Origin: Aquibium sp. A9E412
GTDB lineage: Bacteria > Pseudomonadota > Alphaproteobacteria > Rhizobiales > Rhizobiaceae
Direction: 5' to 3'
Length of the DNA stretch: 64,000 nt
Assembly (NCBI RefSeq): GCF_030398335.1
Contig: NZ_JAOAOP010000010.1
Location: forward strand, 20,488-84,487
The notes under the pieces were generated by a model, which saw only the letters and a list, made by a program, of their open reading frames with translations, ran no database searches and was not told the origin of the DNA. Each line of letters opens with the position of its first letter. Positions within the stretch are counted from its first letter, which is position 1. Positions 8,630 through 18,272 of this stretch are shown one piece after another. Made by a program: the position numbers and the translations under genes.

Positions 8630-10108
8630 ATGCGGCGGAAACCGCGCGCGCTGATGATCCAGGGCACCGGTTCCGACGTCGGCAAGTCGCTGCTCGTCGC
8701 CGGGCTGGCGCGCGCCTTCGCCGACCGCGGCCTGGCCGTGCGGCCGTTCAAGCCGCAGAACATGTCGAACAACGCCGCGGTGACCGCCGACGGCGGCGAG
8801 ATCGGCCGTGCCCAGGCGCTGCAGGCGCGCGCCGCGCGCGTGCCGGCCTGTGTCGACATGAACCCGGTGCTGCTCAAGCCGCAGAGCGAGACCGGCGCGC
8901 AGATCGTCGTGCAGGGCCGCGTCGTCGGCACCGCCCGGGCGGCCGAGTACCAGGCACGCAAGCCAGACCTGATGCCCCCCGTGCTCGACAGCTTCGCGCG
9001 GATCGGCCGCGACGCGGATCTGGTCATCGTCGAGGGCGCCGGCAGCGCGGCCGAGGTCAACCTGCGCGCCGCCGACATCGCCAATATGGGCTTCGCCCGG
9101 GCGACGGACACGCCGGTCGTGCTCGTCGGCGACATCGACCGCGGCGGCGTGATCGCCAGCCTGGTCGGCACCCGGACGGTTCTCGACCCGGCCGACGCGG
9201 CGCTCGTCAGGGGCTTCGTCGTCAACAAGTTCCGCGGCGACCCGGCGCTGTTCGCCGACGGCATGACGCGCATCGCGGCGCTGACCGGCTGGCGCGCCAT
9301 CGGCCTGCTGCCCTTCCTGCCCGACGTCGCGCGGCTGCCGGCCGAGGACGCGCTGGCGCTCGCCCGGCCGGATGCGCAGAAGCCCGGCGCCCGCGTGAGG
9401 ATCGCCGTGCCGGTGCTGCCGCACATCGCCAATTTCGACGATCTCGACCCGCTCGACGCCGAGCCCGACGTCCGGGTCGAGCGCGTGCGGCCGGGGCGCG
9501 CCCTGCCGGGCGACGCCGACCTTGTGCTGCTGCCGGGATCGAAGGCGACGATCGCCGACCTGGCGGCGCTGCGCGCGGCCGGCTTCGACATCGACATCAC
9601 CGCGCATGTGCGGCGCGGCGGCCGCGTGCTCGGGCTGTGCGGCGGCTACCAGATGCTCGGCCGCTCGATCGCCGATCCCGACGGCATCGAGGGGCCGCCG
9701 GGGCGCGTCGAGGGGCTCGGCCTGCTTTCGGTCGACACGCGGCTGACCGGCGCCAAGCGGCTGGTCGCGGTGCGCGGCACGAGCCATGACGGCGTCGCCC
9801 TGAGCGGCTACGAGATGCATGTCGGCGACACGCGCGGGCCGGACGCGGCGCGCCCCTTCGCCCGGCTCGCCGACGGCGCCGCCGACGGCGCGGTGTCGGC
9901 CGACGGGCTGGTGGCCGGGACCTATGTGCACGGCCTGTTCGCCGACGACCGCCAGCGCGCGGCCTGGATCGCGAGGCTGGGCGGCGCGGCCGGCGGGCTC
10001 GACCACGAGGCCGGCGTCGAGGCAGCGCTCGACGCGCTGGCCGCGCATGTCGCCGCGCATCTCGACCTCGACGGCCTGCTCGCCCTCACGCAAGGGCCGC
10101 CGCGATGA
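8630..10108 (+). CDS. cobQ: Cobyric acid synthase CobQ
   Basis: 492-residue glutamine-dependent amidotransferase that amidates positions b, d, e and g of adenosylcobyrinate a,c-diamide. The N-terminal dethiobiotin-synthase-like ATPase domain shows GTGSDVGKS (about residues 12-20) and [11 protein letters not shown]. The C-terminal GATase-1 domain shows the nucleophile motif [10 protein letters not shown] near residue 335 and the catalytic histidine in GTYVHGLF. It is the last gene of the riboswitch-controlled operon and runs into the convergent cobD, overlapping its 3' end by about 20 nt. Confidence 0.96.
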   Translation: MRRKPRALMIQGTGSDVGKSLLVAGLARAFADRGLAVRPFKPQNMSNNAAVTADGGEIGRAQALQARAARVPACVDMNPVLLKPQSETGAQIVVQGRVVGTARAAEYQARKPDLMPPVLDSFARIGRDADLVIVEGAGSAAEVNLRAADIANMGFARATDTPVVLVGDIDRGGVIASLVGTRTVLDPADAALVRGFVVNKFRGDPALFADGMTRIAALTGWRAIGLLPFLPDVARLPAEDALALARPDAQKPGARVRIAVPVLPHIANFDDLDPLDAEPDVRVERVRPGRALPGDADLVLLPGSKATIADLAALRAAGFDIDITAHVRRGGRVLGLCGGYQMLGRSIADPDGIEGPPGRVEGLGLLSVDTRLTGAKRLVAVRGTSHDGVALSGYEMHVGDTRGPDAARPFARLADGAADGAVSADGLVAGTYVHGLFADDRQRAAWIARLGGAAGGLDHEAGVEAALDALAAHVAAHLDLDGLLALTQGPPR

Positions 10109-11054
10109 GCGCGAACAGGCCGACCAGCAGCCAGCCGGCGAGACGGCACAGATGAAGCGCGCGGCGGATGTCGGCGGCATCGGCCCGGCGCCGGCCGCCC
10201 ACGCCCATCACGGCGTCCTCGACCGGCATGCCGTGGTAGCTGCGCGGCCCGGCGAGCGCCAGGCCGAGCGCGCCGGCCATGGCGGCCTCCGGCCAGCCGG
10301 CATTGGGCGAGCGGTGGCGGCCGGCGTCGCGCCGCACCGCCTGCCACGCCGCGTCGGCGTCGCCGTCCCGGGCGAGCCGGGCGGCGGCGACGAGAAGCAG
10401 CGCCGACAGCCGCGAGGCCGGCAGGTTGGCGAGATCGTCGAGCCGCGCGGCGGCCCAGCCGAAGGCGGCGTGGCGCGGCGTGCGGTGGCCGATCATGCTG
10501 TCGGCGGTGTTGAGCGCCTTGTAGGCGGCGCCGCCGGCGAGCCCGCCGAGGCCGAGCCACAGCGCCGGCGCGACGACGCCGTCGGAGAAGTTCTCGGCCA
10601 GGCTCTCGATGGCGGCGCGCGCCACGCCGGCCTCGTCGAGCGCCTCGGGGTCGCGGCCGACGATCGCGGCCACGGCGCGGCGCCCGGCGGCAAGCCCGCC
10701 GGTCTCGAGCGCGGCGGCGACGGCCTCGACATGCGCGTAGAGGCTGCGCTGGGCGAGCAGGCTGGAGCCGGCGAGAGCGGCGCCGGCGAGGCCGAGGGCG
10801 GCCGGCAGCGCGGCGAAGAGGGCGGCGAGGACGAGGCCGCCGGCCATGGCGGCGGCGAGCAGCAGCGCCAGCGCGACCGCGCCCATCGCGCGGCGCCGGC
10901 CGGGCGTGTCGGCCGCGCGGTTGAGGCCGCCGTCGAGCGCGGCGAGCAGCCGGCCCATCCAGGTGACCGGATGGCCGATCGCGCCGAACAGCGCCGGCGG
11001 GTAGCCGACGAGGCGTTCAACGAGCAGCGAGAGGAAGGCGAGCGGGAAGGCCAT
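10086..11054 (-). CDS. cobD: Adenosylcobinamide-phosphate synthase CobD/CbiB
   Basis: About 322-residue membrane enzyme that joins adenosylcobyric acid to the aminopropanol phosphate made via CobC. Family motifs visible: [19 protein letters not shown] at the N-terminus, [32 protein letters not shown], and [16 protein letters not shown]. Several hydrophobic segments are present. The ATG at 11054 fits the family N-terminus; a TTG at 11072 would add six residues. The ATG shares the CATG with the divergent cobC start, and the 3' end overlaps cobQ. Confidence 0.94.
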   Translation of the reverse strand: MAFPLAFLSLLVERLVGYPPALFGAIGHPVTWMGRLLAALDGGLNRAADTPGRRRAMGAVALALLLAAAMAGGLVLAALFAALPAALGLAGAALAGSSLLAQRSLYAHVEAVAAALETGGLAAGRRAVAAIVGRDPEALDEAGVARAAIESLAENFSDGVVAPALWLGLGGLAGGAAYKALNTADSMIGHRTPRHAAFGWAAARLDDLANLPASRLSALLLVAAARLARDGDADAAWQAVRRDAGRHRSPNAGWPEAAMAGALGLALAGPRSYHGMPVEDAVMGVGGRRRADAADIRRALHLCRLAGWLLVGLFALIAAALA

Positions 11055-12111
11055 GGCGCGAACTGACTGCAACGATGCCCGGCCGGTGACCGATCACGGC
11101 GGCGATCTCGGCCGGGCCGCGCGCGACTTCGCCGCCGCGCCGCGCCCCTTCCTCGACCTGTCGACGGGCATCAACCCGCATTCCTATCCGCATTCGCCGC
11201 TCGCCGCCAGCGCGCTGACGCGGCTGCCGGACGCGGAGGCGACGCAGCGCCTGGCGGCGACGGCGGCGGCCCTCTACGGCGCCCCCTCGCCGGCCCATGT
11301 GGCGGCCGCGCCGGGCACGCAGATCCTGCTGCCGCAGGTCGCCCGGCTGGTGCGGCCCGGCCGCGCCGTCATCCTCGGCCCGACCTATGCCGAGCACCGC
11401 CGCGCCGCCGCGCTCGCCGGTCACGCGGTGGTCGAGACCGACGACCCGCAGGCGCTGGCGACGGCCGACCTCGCCGTCGTCGTCAACCCGAACAATCCGG
11501 ACGGCCGGCTATTGCCGCGCGGCCGGCTGATGGCGATCGCCGAGGCGGTGGCGAGGCGCGGCGGCCTCCTCGTCGTCGACGAGGCGTTCATGGACGTCGC
11601 GCCCGCCGCGGCGAGCCTGGCCGGGGCGCTCGACGCGGCGCCGGTCGTCGTCTTGCGCTCGTTCGGCAAGTTCTTCGGCCTGGCCGGCGTGCGGCTCGGC
11701 TTCGCGCTCGCCGCACCGGCGCGCGCCGGCCGGCTGGCGGACGAGCTCGGCCCGTGGGCGGTGTCGGGCGCCGCACTCGCCATCGGCGGCGAGGCGCTCG
11801 CCGACCGGGCCTGGCAGGCGGCGATGCGGCGGCGGCTCGCCACGGAGGCGGCGGCGCTCGACGCCCGGCTTCGCGCGCACGGCCTCGCGGTCGCCGGCGG
11901 CACCAGCCTCTACCGCTTCGTGGCGACGCCGCAGGCGGCCCGGCTGCACGCCCATCTCGGCCGCCGCGGCATCCTGCTGCGCGCCTTCGAACGGCTGCCG
12001 GGGGCGCTGCGCATCGGCCTGCCGGGCTCGGCGGCCGGGCTGGCGCGGCTCGATGCCGGCCTTGCCGGATGGCGCGGCGCGGCGCCGGCGGCCCGGGGGG
12101 ATGCGCGATGA
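11053..12111 (+). CDS. cobC: Threonine-phosphate decarboxylase CobC
   Basis: 352-residue PLP enzyme of aminotransferase fold type I. In this pathway it supplies (R)-1-amino-2-propanol phosphate for the lower loop. Visible are DHGGDLGRAARDF at the N-terminus, FLDLSTGINPHSYP, VVNPNNPDGRL, LLVVDEAFMDV and the PLP-lysine motif RSFGKFFGLAGVRLGF. A GGGAAGG ribosome-binding site precedes the ATG at 11053. The stop overlaps the downstream phosphatase start. Confidence 0.94.
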   Translation: MARTDCNDARPVTDHGGDLGRAARDFAAAPRPFLDLSTGINPHSYPHSPLAASALTRLPDAEATQRLAATAAALYGAPSPAHVAAAPGTQILLPQVARLVRPGRAVILGPTYAEHRRAAALAGHAVVETDDPQALATADLAVVVNPNNPDGRLLPRGRLMAIAEAVARRGGLLVVDEAFMDVAPAAASLAGALDAAPVVVLRSFGKFFGLAGVRLGFALAAPARAGRLADELGPWAVSGAALAIGGEALADRAWQAAMRRRLATEAAALDARLRAHGLAVAGGTSLYRFVATPQAARLHAHLGRRGILLRAFERLPGALRIGLPGSAAGLARLDAGLAGWRGAAPAARGDAR

Positions 12112-12620
12112 TCCATGTCTGCCCGCTGTCGCGGCTCGACGAGACGGTGCGCCGCAGCGGCGCCGGGCACCTGATCTCGCTGACGACCGCAGGCATGGCG
12201 GTGCCGCGGCCAGAGGTTATTGCGCCTGCCGACCACCTGGCGCTCACCATGCACGACATCGCCGAGGCGCGCGACGGCATGACGGCGCCGGCGCAGGCGC
12301 ATGTCGACCGGCTGCTCGGCTTCGCGCGCGGCTGGGACCGGCGGCGGCCGGTGGTGGTGCACTGCTATGCCGGCATCAGCCGCTCGCCGGCGGCCGCCTA
12401 CATCCTCGCCGCCGCACTGGCGCCGCAGTGCTGCGAACGCGACCTGGCCGAGACGCTGCGCCGACTGGCGCCGTCGGCCACGCCCAACGCACGGCTCGTT
12501 GCGCTCGCCGACGAAAGGCTCGGCCGCGGCGGCCGCATGATGGCGGCGATCGCGGCCATCGGCCGCGGCTGCGACGCCTATGAGGGGACGCCGTTCCGGC
12601 TCGCGCCGGCCGAGGCCTGA
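12108..12620 (+). CDS. Tyrosine-phosphatase-family protein
   Basis: 170-residue protein with the cysteine phosphatase signature VVHCYAGISRSPAAA (HCx5RS, about residues 81-92), the active-site P-loop of dual-specificity and protein tyrosine phosphatases. The start overlaps the cobC stop (ATGA), so it is co-translated with cobC. Homologues are often found next to cobalamin genes in Alphaproteobacteria, but their substrate is unknown and a cobalamin function is only inferred from position. Confidence 0.85.
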   Translation: MIHVCPLSRLDETVRRSGAGHLISLTTAGMAVPRPEVIAPADHLALTMHDIAEARDGMTAPAQAHVDRLLGFARGWDRRRPVVVHCYAGISRSPAAAYILAAALAPQCCERDLAETLRRLAPSATPNARLVALADERLGRGGRMMAAIAAIGRGCDAYEGTPFRLAPAEA

Positions 12621-12631
12621 GACGGGGCGGC

Positions 12632-13789
12632 TCAGCGCGGATCGGGCAGCCGCGCCGGCCGCTCGGGCTGCTCGGCCGCCTCGGTCGGCTGCTCGGTGAA
12701 ACCCTCCAGGTCCGACAGCTCCTCCACGTCGCGCTCGATCTCCAGCGGGCTCGTCACATAGGCCGTCACCAGCTCGGCGACCGAGCGCAGCGCATGGGTG
12801 TGGATGCGCTCGTAGCCGTGCGAGGCGTCGACGCCGAAGGCGATCAGCGCCGTGCGGATGTCGTGGCCGGCCTCGATGGCGGAGGCGGAGTCGGAGCGGT
12901 AGTAGCGGAAGACGTCCTTCTGGTAGCGGATGTCCTCGTCGCGGCACAGGTCGACCAGCTTCTTGGTCAGGTGGTAGTCGAACGGTCCCGCCTGGTCGGC
13001 CATGGCGACGGTGACGCCGAACTCCGAGGAGTTCTGGCCGGGCGCCGAGGTGCCGTTGTCGATGGTCACCATGGAGGCGATCTCCGGCGTGACGATCGAG
13101 GCCGCGCCGACGCCGACCTCCTCGGCGATGGTGAACAGCCAGTAGGTGTCGACCGGGGTGACCGCCTTCTCGCGGCGCATCGCCTGCAGCGCGGCGAGCG
13201 CGATGGCGACGCCGGCCTTGTCGTCGAGGTGGCGGGCGTTGATGAAGCCGTTGTCGAGGAACTCGGGCTGCGGGTCGACCGCCACGAAGTCGCCGATCTC
13301 GATGCCCAGCGCGCGCGTGTCGGCGCGGTTCCAGGTGATCGCGTCGATGCGCACCTCGACATGCTCCCAGCCGACGTCCATCTCGTCGACGGCGTCGTTG
13401 AAGGTGTGGCCGGAGGCCTTGAGCGGCAGGATGGTGCCGCGGTAGCTGCCCTTCTCGGTGTAGATCGTCACCCGCGCGCCCTCGGCGAAGCGAGCCGACC
13501 AGTGGCCGACCGGCACCAGCTCGAGGCGGCCGTTGTCGCGGACGTTCTTGACCTGGGCGCCGAGCGTGTCGAGATGCGCGATGATGGCGCGGGCGGCCTC
13601 GCGCCGCTCGCCGCGCCACACCGCGCGGATCGCGCCGCGGCGCGTCAGCTCCGGCTCCAGCCCGAGCCGCTCCAGCTCCTGCGTGCAGTGCCGCACGATC
13701 GTGTCGGTGTAGCCGGTCGGGCTGTCGATCGAAAGCAGCGCGCGAAGCTGCTCGCGCAGATAGTCGACGTCGATTCTGAGTCTGCTCAC
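12632..13789 (-). CDS. NAGGN-system M42-family peptidase
   Basis: 385-residue metallopeptidase-like protein of the M42/M18 clan. Metal-ligand-type motifs are visible: AIIAHLDTLG, NARHLDDKAGVAIAL and TIAEEVGVGA, with a late histidine in RIHTHALRS. The GTG at 13789 overlaps the TGA of the upstream ligase gene, consistent with coupling. This subfamily is the standard third member of the N-acetylglutaminylglutamine amide (NAGGN) osmoprotectant locus; whether it processes or degrades the dipeptide is not known from sequence. Variants of the frame that extend upstream are not coding. Confidence 0.9.
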   Translation of the reverse strand: MSRLRIDVDYLREQLRALLSIDSPTGYTDTIVRHCTQELERLGLEPELTRRGAIRAVWRGERREAARAIIAHLDTLGAQVKNVRDNGRLELVPVGHWSARFAEGARVTIYTEKGSYRGTILPLKASGHTFNDAVDEMDVGWEHVEVRIDAITWNRADTRALGIEIGDFVAVDPQPEFLDNGFINARHLDDKAGVAIALAALQAMRREKAVTPVDTYWLFTIAEEVGVGAASIVTPEIASMVTIDNGTSAPGQNSSEFGVTVAMADQAGPFDYHLTKKLVDLCRDEDIRYQKDVFRYYRSDSASAIEAGHDIRTALIAFGVDASHGYERIHTHALRSVAELVTAYVTSPLEIERDVEELSDLEGFTEQPTEAAEQPERPARLPDPR

Positions 13790-15606
13790 TTTCCCCCTCG
13801 CGGTGCCAGCGCGCGCGCCGCCGACTGCTGGCCCGAACGCGGGAACAGCAGGTCGACGAAGCGCTCTGCGGTCGGCTGCGGCTCGTGGTTGGCCAGGCCC
13901 GGCCGCTCGTTCGCCTCGATGAAGACGTAGTCCGGCTCGCGCGGCGAGCGCACCATCAGGTCGATGCCGACGACCGGGATGTCGATCGCCCGGGCGGCCG
14001 CGCAGGCCGCCTCGATCAGCCGCGCGTGGGTGACCTCGGTGACGTCGTGGATCGAGCCGCCGGTGTGCAGGTTGGCCGTCTTGCGCACCACCACCTCCTC
14101 GTTGGCCGGCGGCACGTCGTCGAGCGCCCAGCCGGCCGCCGACAGGCAGCGCCGCGTCTCGTCGTCGACGGGAATGCGGCTCTCGCCGCCGGTCGCCGCG
14201 GCGCGCCGGCGCGACAGGTGGGCGATCAGCTCCTCGATCGTGCCGCGGCCGTCGCCGACGACGCGCGGCGGGCGGCGCACGGCGGCCGCCACCACGCGAT
14301 AGTCGATCACCACCAGGCGCAGATCCTCGCCCTCGAAGCAGGCTTCCAGCAGCACGCGGTCGGAGATGCGGCGCGCCTCGGCGATCGCCGCCTCGACCTC
14401 GTCGACCGTCTCGAGGCCGACCGAGACGCCGCGGCCCTGCTCGCCGCGCGCCGGCTTGACGACGACGCGGCCGTGCTTGTCGAGGAAGCCGGCGAGCGCG
14501 GCCCGGTCGTCGCCCGCCTCGAGCTGCTCGGGCACCGCGATGCCGGCGCGCTCGACCATGCGGCGGGTCACCGCCTTGTCGTCGCAGATCGACATGGCAA
14601 CGGCCGAGGTGAGCTCCGACAGGCTCTCGCGGCAGTGGATCGAGCGGCCGCCGAAGGACAGGCGGAAGAAGCCGCCCTCCGCGTCGGTGACGTCGACGGC
14701 GACGCCGCGCCGGTGCGCCTCGTCGACGATGATGCGGGCATAAGGGTTGAGCCGGTCGTAGTCCTGCGGCGGATGGGTGAACAGCTTCTCGTTGATCGGG
14801 TTCTTGCGCTTGACCGCGAACACCGGCACCCGGTGGAAGCCGATCTTCTCGTAGAGCGCGATCGCCTGGCGGTTGTCGTGCAGCACCGACAGGTCGAGAT
14901 AGGAGGCGCCGCGCGCCTTGAAGTGCTCGGCCAGCCGGCGCACCAGCAGTTCGCCGACGCCGGGGTGGCTGCACTGCGGATCGACGGCCAGGCACCACAG
15001 GGAGGTGCCGTTCTCGGGATCGTTGAAGACGCGCCGGTGGTCGACGCCGGTGACGGTGCCGACGATGTCGCCCGTCGCGTCGTCCTCGGCGACGAAATAG
15101 GTGATGGCGCGGCTGTCGCGCTTCGACCAGAAGAAGTCGGGCCGCACGGTCACCATGCCGCGCTGGGCGTAGATGGCGTTGACCGCCTCGGCGTCGGCCT
15201 CGGAGGTCAGCCGGCGGATGAAGAAGCCGCGCGGCTGGCGCCGGCTCGGCCGGTAGGTGGCGAGATCGAGCCGGTAGGTGTGCGAGGGATCGAGGAACAG
15301 CTCCTGCGGGGCGAGCGACAGCAGCACGTGCGGGTCGCGGATGTAGAAGGCGATGTCGCGGCGCTGCGGTCCCTCCTCGTGCAGCGCCTCGGCGATCGAG
15401 ACGTTGTCCTCGAAGGTCTGGGCGAACAGCAGCCGCCCCCAGCCGAGATCGAGCGACACCGCCTTCGGCTGCTCGCTGTCGGGGCGCTCGTGCGGCGCGC
15501 CGATGGTCGGCTTCATGGATTCGCTGCGCAGGCGCTGCAGGCGATGGCGGATCGCCCTGTCGCCGCGGCCCTTGGCGCGCGCGCCGGCGTCGTCGTGTCG
15601 TGCCAT
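13786..15606 (-). CDS. ngg: N-acetylglutaminylglutamine synthetase (GNAT plus ATP-grasp)
   Basis: 606-residue fusion. An N-terminal GNAT acetyltransferase domain (about residues 100-270, with SHPGVGELLVRRLAEHF as acetyl-CoA loop) precedes a RimK-like ATP-grasp ligase (about 300-600, with VVVKPARGEQGRGVSVGL and VFIEANERPGLANHEP). This combination is characteristic of the enzyme that makes N-acetylglutaminylglutamine for the osmolyte NAGGN. The ATG at 15606 has a GAAAGGG ribosome-binding site and gives the typical N-terminus rich in arginine (HRLQRLRSES). It sits between the amidotransferase and M42 genes on one strand. Confidence 0.93.
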   Translation of the reverse strand: MARHDDAGARAKGRGDRAIRHRLQRLRSESMKPTIGAPHERPDSEQPKAVSLDLGWGRLLFAQTFEDNVSIAEALHEEGPQRRDIAFYIRDPHVLLSLAPQELFLDPSHTYRLDLATYRPSRRQPRGFFIRRLTSEADAEAVNAIYAQRGMVTVRPDFFWSKRDSRAITYFVAEDDATGDIVGTVTGVDHRRVFNDPENGTSLWCLAVDPQCSHPGVGELLVRRLAEHFKARGASYLDLSVLHDNRQAIALYEKIGFHRVPVFAVKRKNPINEKLFTHPPQDYDRLNPYARIIVDEAHRRGVAVDVTDAEGGFFRLSFGGRSIHCRESLSELTSAVAMSICDDKAVTRRMVERAGIAVPEQLEAGDDRAALAGFLDKHGRVVVKPARGEQGRGVSVGLETVDEVEAAIAEARRISDRVLLEACFEGEDLRLVVIDYRVVAAAVRRPPRVVGDGRGTIEELIAHLSRRRAAATGGESRIPVDDETRRCLSAAGWALDDVPPANEEVVVRKTANLHTGGSIHDVTEVTHARLIEAACAAARAIDIPVVGIDLMVRSPREPDYVFIEANERPGLANHEPQPTAERFVDLLFPRSGQQSAARALAPRGGK

Positions 15607-15625
15607 GGCCGTAGCCCTTTCGTGC

Positions 15626-17401
15626 TCAGATCCCGTGCGTCTGCAGCCACATCTCCAGCAGCCCCACCTGCCACAGCTCCGAGCCGCGCAGCGGGGTGAT
15701 GTGGTCGGCGGGCGCGGCGAACAGCCGGTCGAGATAGTCCTGCCGGAACAGGCCGCGCTCGCGCGCCGGCGCCGAGGACAGCGCATCGCGCACCATGTCG
15801 AGATACGGCCCGCCGACATATTTGAGCTGCGGCACGGGGAAGTAGCCCTTCTTGCGGTCGATCACCTCGTGCGGCACCACCAGGCGGGCGGCCTCCTTGA
15901 GCACGCCCTTGCCGCCCTGCTTGAGCTTTTCCTCCGGCGGGATGCGGGCGGCGAGCTCGACCAGCTCGTGATCGAGGAACGGCACGCGCGCCTCCAGCCC
16001 CCAGGCCATCGTCATGTTGTCGACGCGCTTGACCGGGTCGTCGACCAGCATGACGGTGGAATCGAGCCGCAGCGCGGCATCCACCGGCGTGTCGGCACCC
16101 GGCCGGTGCAGGCGCTCGGCGACCAGCTCGCGGCTGACGTCGCGGTCGGCGATCCACGCGTCGGCGAGCTGCGTCTTCAGCGTCTCGTGCGACCGGTCGA
16201 AGAAGACGCGGGCATAGTCGGACACCACGTCGTTCGAGCTCATCAGCGGCGGATACCAGTGGTAGCCGCCGAACACCTCGTCGGCGCCCTGCCCCGACTG
16301 CACCACCTTGATGTGCTTGGAGACCTCCTTCGACAGGAGATAGAAGCCGACATTGTCGTAGGAGACCATCGGCTCCGACATCGCCGCGAAGGTGCCCGGC
16401 AGCGCATCCATGAGCTGGTCGGAGGGCACGAAGATCTTGTGGTGATCGGTGCCGAAGCGCTTGGCGACCAGGTCGGAATAGTCGAACTCGTCGCCCTTCT
16501 CGCCGTGCGCCTCCTCGAAGCCGACGGAGAAGGTCATCAGGCCGCTCTGGCCGGCCTCGGCCAGAAGCCCGACGATGAGGCTGGAATCGACGCCGCCCGA
16601 CAGCAGCACGCCGACCGGCACGTCGGCGACCATGCGCCGCTTGACGGCGAGCCGCAACGCGTCGAGCACGCGGTCACGCCACTCGTCGGGCGACAGCGCG
16701 GCGAGCGCCGGATCGCGCGCGAAGGGCGGGTCCCAGTAGACCGTGTCGCGCTGGCGGCCGTCGGCCTCGATGATGCGGATGGTCGCCGGCGGCAGCTTGC
16801 GCACGCCCTTCAGGATGGTGCGCGGCGGCGGCACCACGGCGTGGAAGGTCATGTAGGTGTGCAGCGCCTCACGGTCGATCCCGGTGTCGACGCCGCCGGC
16901 CTTGACCAGTGCCGGCAGCGACGAGGCGAAACGGATCGCCTGCGGCGTCTCGGCGAGATAGAGCGGCTTGATGCCGAAGCGGTCGCGCGCCATCACCACG
17001 CGGCCGGACTCGCGCTCCTGCAGCACGAAGGCGAACATGCCGTGCAGCCGGCCGAGCGCCTGCTCGCCCCAGGCGTGCCACGCCTTGAGGATGACCTCGG
17101 TGTCGCCGGTCGAGAAGAAGCGGTAGCCCTTCTCCTCCAGCTCGGCGCGCAGCTCGGGATAGTTGTAGATGCAGCCGTTGAAGGCGATGGTCAGGCCGAG
17201 CTCGGAATCGACCATCGGCTGGCGCGATTTTTCCGACAGGTCGATGATCTTGAGCCGCCGGTGGCCGAAGGCGGCCGGGCCGTGCAGCACGGCGCCCGCG
17301 CCGTCCGGTCCGCGCGGCGCCATCGCATCCATCATCGCCGCCAGCACCGCCGGCGAAGGCTGGCTGCCGTCGAACCTCACTTCTCCGCAGATTCCGCACA
17401 T
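15626..17401 (-). CDS. asnO: N-acetylglutaminylglutamine amidotransferase (AsnB-like)
   Basis: 591-residue asparagine-synthase-type enzyme. The mature N-terminus MCGICGE supplies the glutaminase nucleophile Cys2, and the ATP pyrophosphatase loop LLSGGVDSSL lies near residue 268. In the NAGGN locus this subfamily amidates the C-terminus of the dipeptide. The open frame extends 30 codons upstream, but processing to Cys2 requires starting at the ATG at 17401, which follows a GGAGGGG-type site. It is first in the leftward three-gene NAGGN operon, divergent from a MarR gene. Confidence 0.94.
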   Translation of the reverse strand: MCGICGEVRFDGSQPSPAVLAAMMDAMAPRGPDGAGAVLHGPAAFGHRRLKIIDLSEKSRQPMVDSELGLTIAFNGCIYNYPELRAELEEKGYRFFSTGDTEVILKAWHAWGEQALGRLHGMFAFVLQERESGRVVMARDRFGIKPLYLAETPQAIRFASSLPALVKAGGVDTGIDREALHTYMTFHAVVPPPRTILKGVRKLPPATIRIIEADGRQRDTVYWDPPFARDPALAALSPDEWRDRVLDALRLAVKRRMVADVPVGVLLSGGVDSSLIVGLLAEAGQSGLMTFSVGFEEAHGEKGDEFDYSDLVAKRFGTDHHKIFVPSDQLMDALPGTFAAMSEPMVSYDNVGFYLLSKEVSKHIKVVQSGQGADEVFGGYHWYPPLMSSNDVVSDYARVFFDRSHETLKTQLADAWIADRDVSRELVAERLHRPGADTPVDAALRLDSTVMLVDDPVKRVDNMTMAWGLEARVPFLDHELVELAARIPPEEKLKQGGKGVLKEAARLVVPHEVIDRKKGYFPVPQLKYVGGPYLDMVRDALSSAPARERGLFRQDYLDRLFAAPADHITPLRGSELWQVGLLEMWLQTHGI

Positions 17402-17533
17402 CGAAAGCGGCAGCCCCTCCTTTGTCGATCCTTTTTCGTCGATCCCGTTCGCCGGCCGGCACGAAACGCGATTTGCGTGTTGCGCGGCCACGCAAACTAG
17501 TTATAGTTCTAATGTTTTGATGTCAAATCTTTC
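17402..17533. promoter_or_regulatory. Divergent promoter region of NAGGN operon and marR
   Basis: 132-bp space between two divergent genes. The part from 17490 to 17530 is strikingly AT-rich for this genome (CTAGTTATAGTTCTAATG) and is the only sensible place for the promoters and a MarR-type operator. No perfect dyad was found, so the operator is inferred. Confidence 0.5.
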
Positions 17534-18088
17534 ATGGTCGTCATGAGTGCACGGGACGACAACGCCAGGCAGGACGATCCGTTCCCGCAGGACGAGCTGC
17601 GCGCGGTGGAAAAGGCGATCCGCCGCATCGTGCGCGCCAGCGACCTGCAGTCGCGCACGCTGGTCAAGACCGTCGGGCTGACGGCGCCGCAGCTCTTCAT
17701 CCTGCGCGCCATCGCCGCGCTCGGCGAGGTGACGACGACGGCGCTGTCGGCGCATGCCGACCTCAGCCCGGCGACGGTGGTCACCGTGCTCGACAATCTC
17801 GAGGAGCGCGGCCTGATCGACCGCTACCGCTCGCTGAGCGACCGGCGCGTGGTGCACACCCGGTTGACGGCGCGCGGCCGCGCCGTCGTGGCGCGCGCGC
17901 CGGAGGCGCTGGGCGACCCGTTCGCCGGGCGCTTCTTCCTGCTGCCGGCGGCGCGCCGGCGGCAGATCGTCGAGGCGGCGCGCCAGCTCGCCGACATGAT
18001 GGCGCGCGAGGCGCCGGCGGCGGAGACCGCCGCGCTTCCCGCCCGTCCGGACGAGGCCGCTCCGGCGCTGCCGCGCACGCGCCGCTGA
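17534..18088 (+). CDS. MarR-family regulator, divergent from NAGGN operon
   Basis: 184-residue winged-helix protein. The MarR core is clear: [49 protein letters not shown], with the wing [16 protein letters not shown]. The C-terminal tail is alanine/proline-rich and probably disordered. MarR-type regulators commonly sit next to the NAGGN amidotransferase, so osmolyte control is a reasonable inference. The start may be 17534 or the in-frame ATG at 17543. Confidence 0.9.
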   Translation: MVVMSARDDNARQDDPFPQDELRAVEKAIRRIVRASDLQSRTLVKTVGLTAPQLFILRAIAALGEVTTTALSAHADLSPATVVTVLDNLEERGLIDRYRSLSDRRVVHTRLTARGRAVVARAPEALGDPFAGRFFLLPAARRRQIVEAARQLADMMAREAPAAETAALPARPDEAAPALPRTRR

Positions 18089-18141
18089 GCCTGCGTCCTT
18101 CGCGTTCCGCGCGAAAAAAATGCCGCCGGCCGGCCGCGCCC

Positions 18142-18155
18142 TTGCGGTGGATCAA
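18142..18155 (+). promoter_or_regulatory. FNR/FixK-like box upstream of hemA
   Basis: TTGCGGTGGATCAA matches the FNR/FixK consensus TTGAT-N4-ATCAA in 8 of 10 positions, 118 bp before the hemA start. FNR-type control of hemA is known in several Alphaproteobacteria. Binding here is inferred. Confidence 0.5.
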
Positions 18156-18272
18156 ATCGCGCGCGGCCGCTTTGTGGTCCGCTCGCCGAAAGGGTGCGGC
18201 CGGCGGCCCGCCGGCGTGGACTTCGGGCCGGCCCGCACCCATGTGCATGCGCGGAAAGGCGGATTGGACGAC

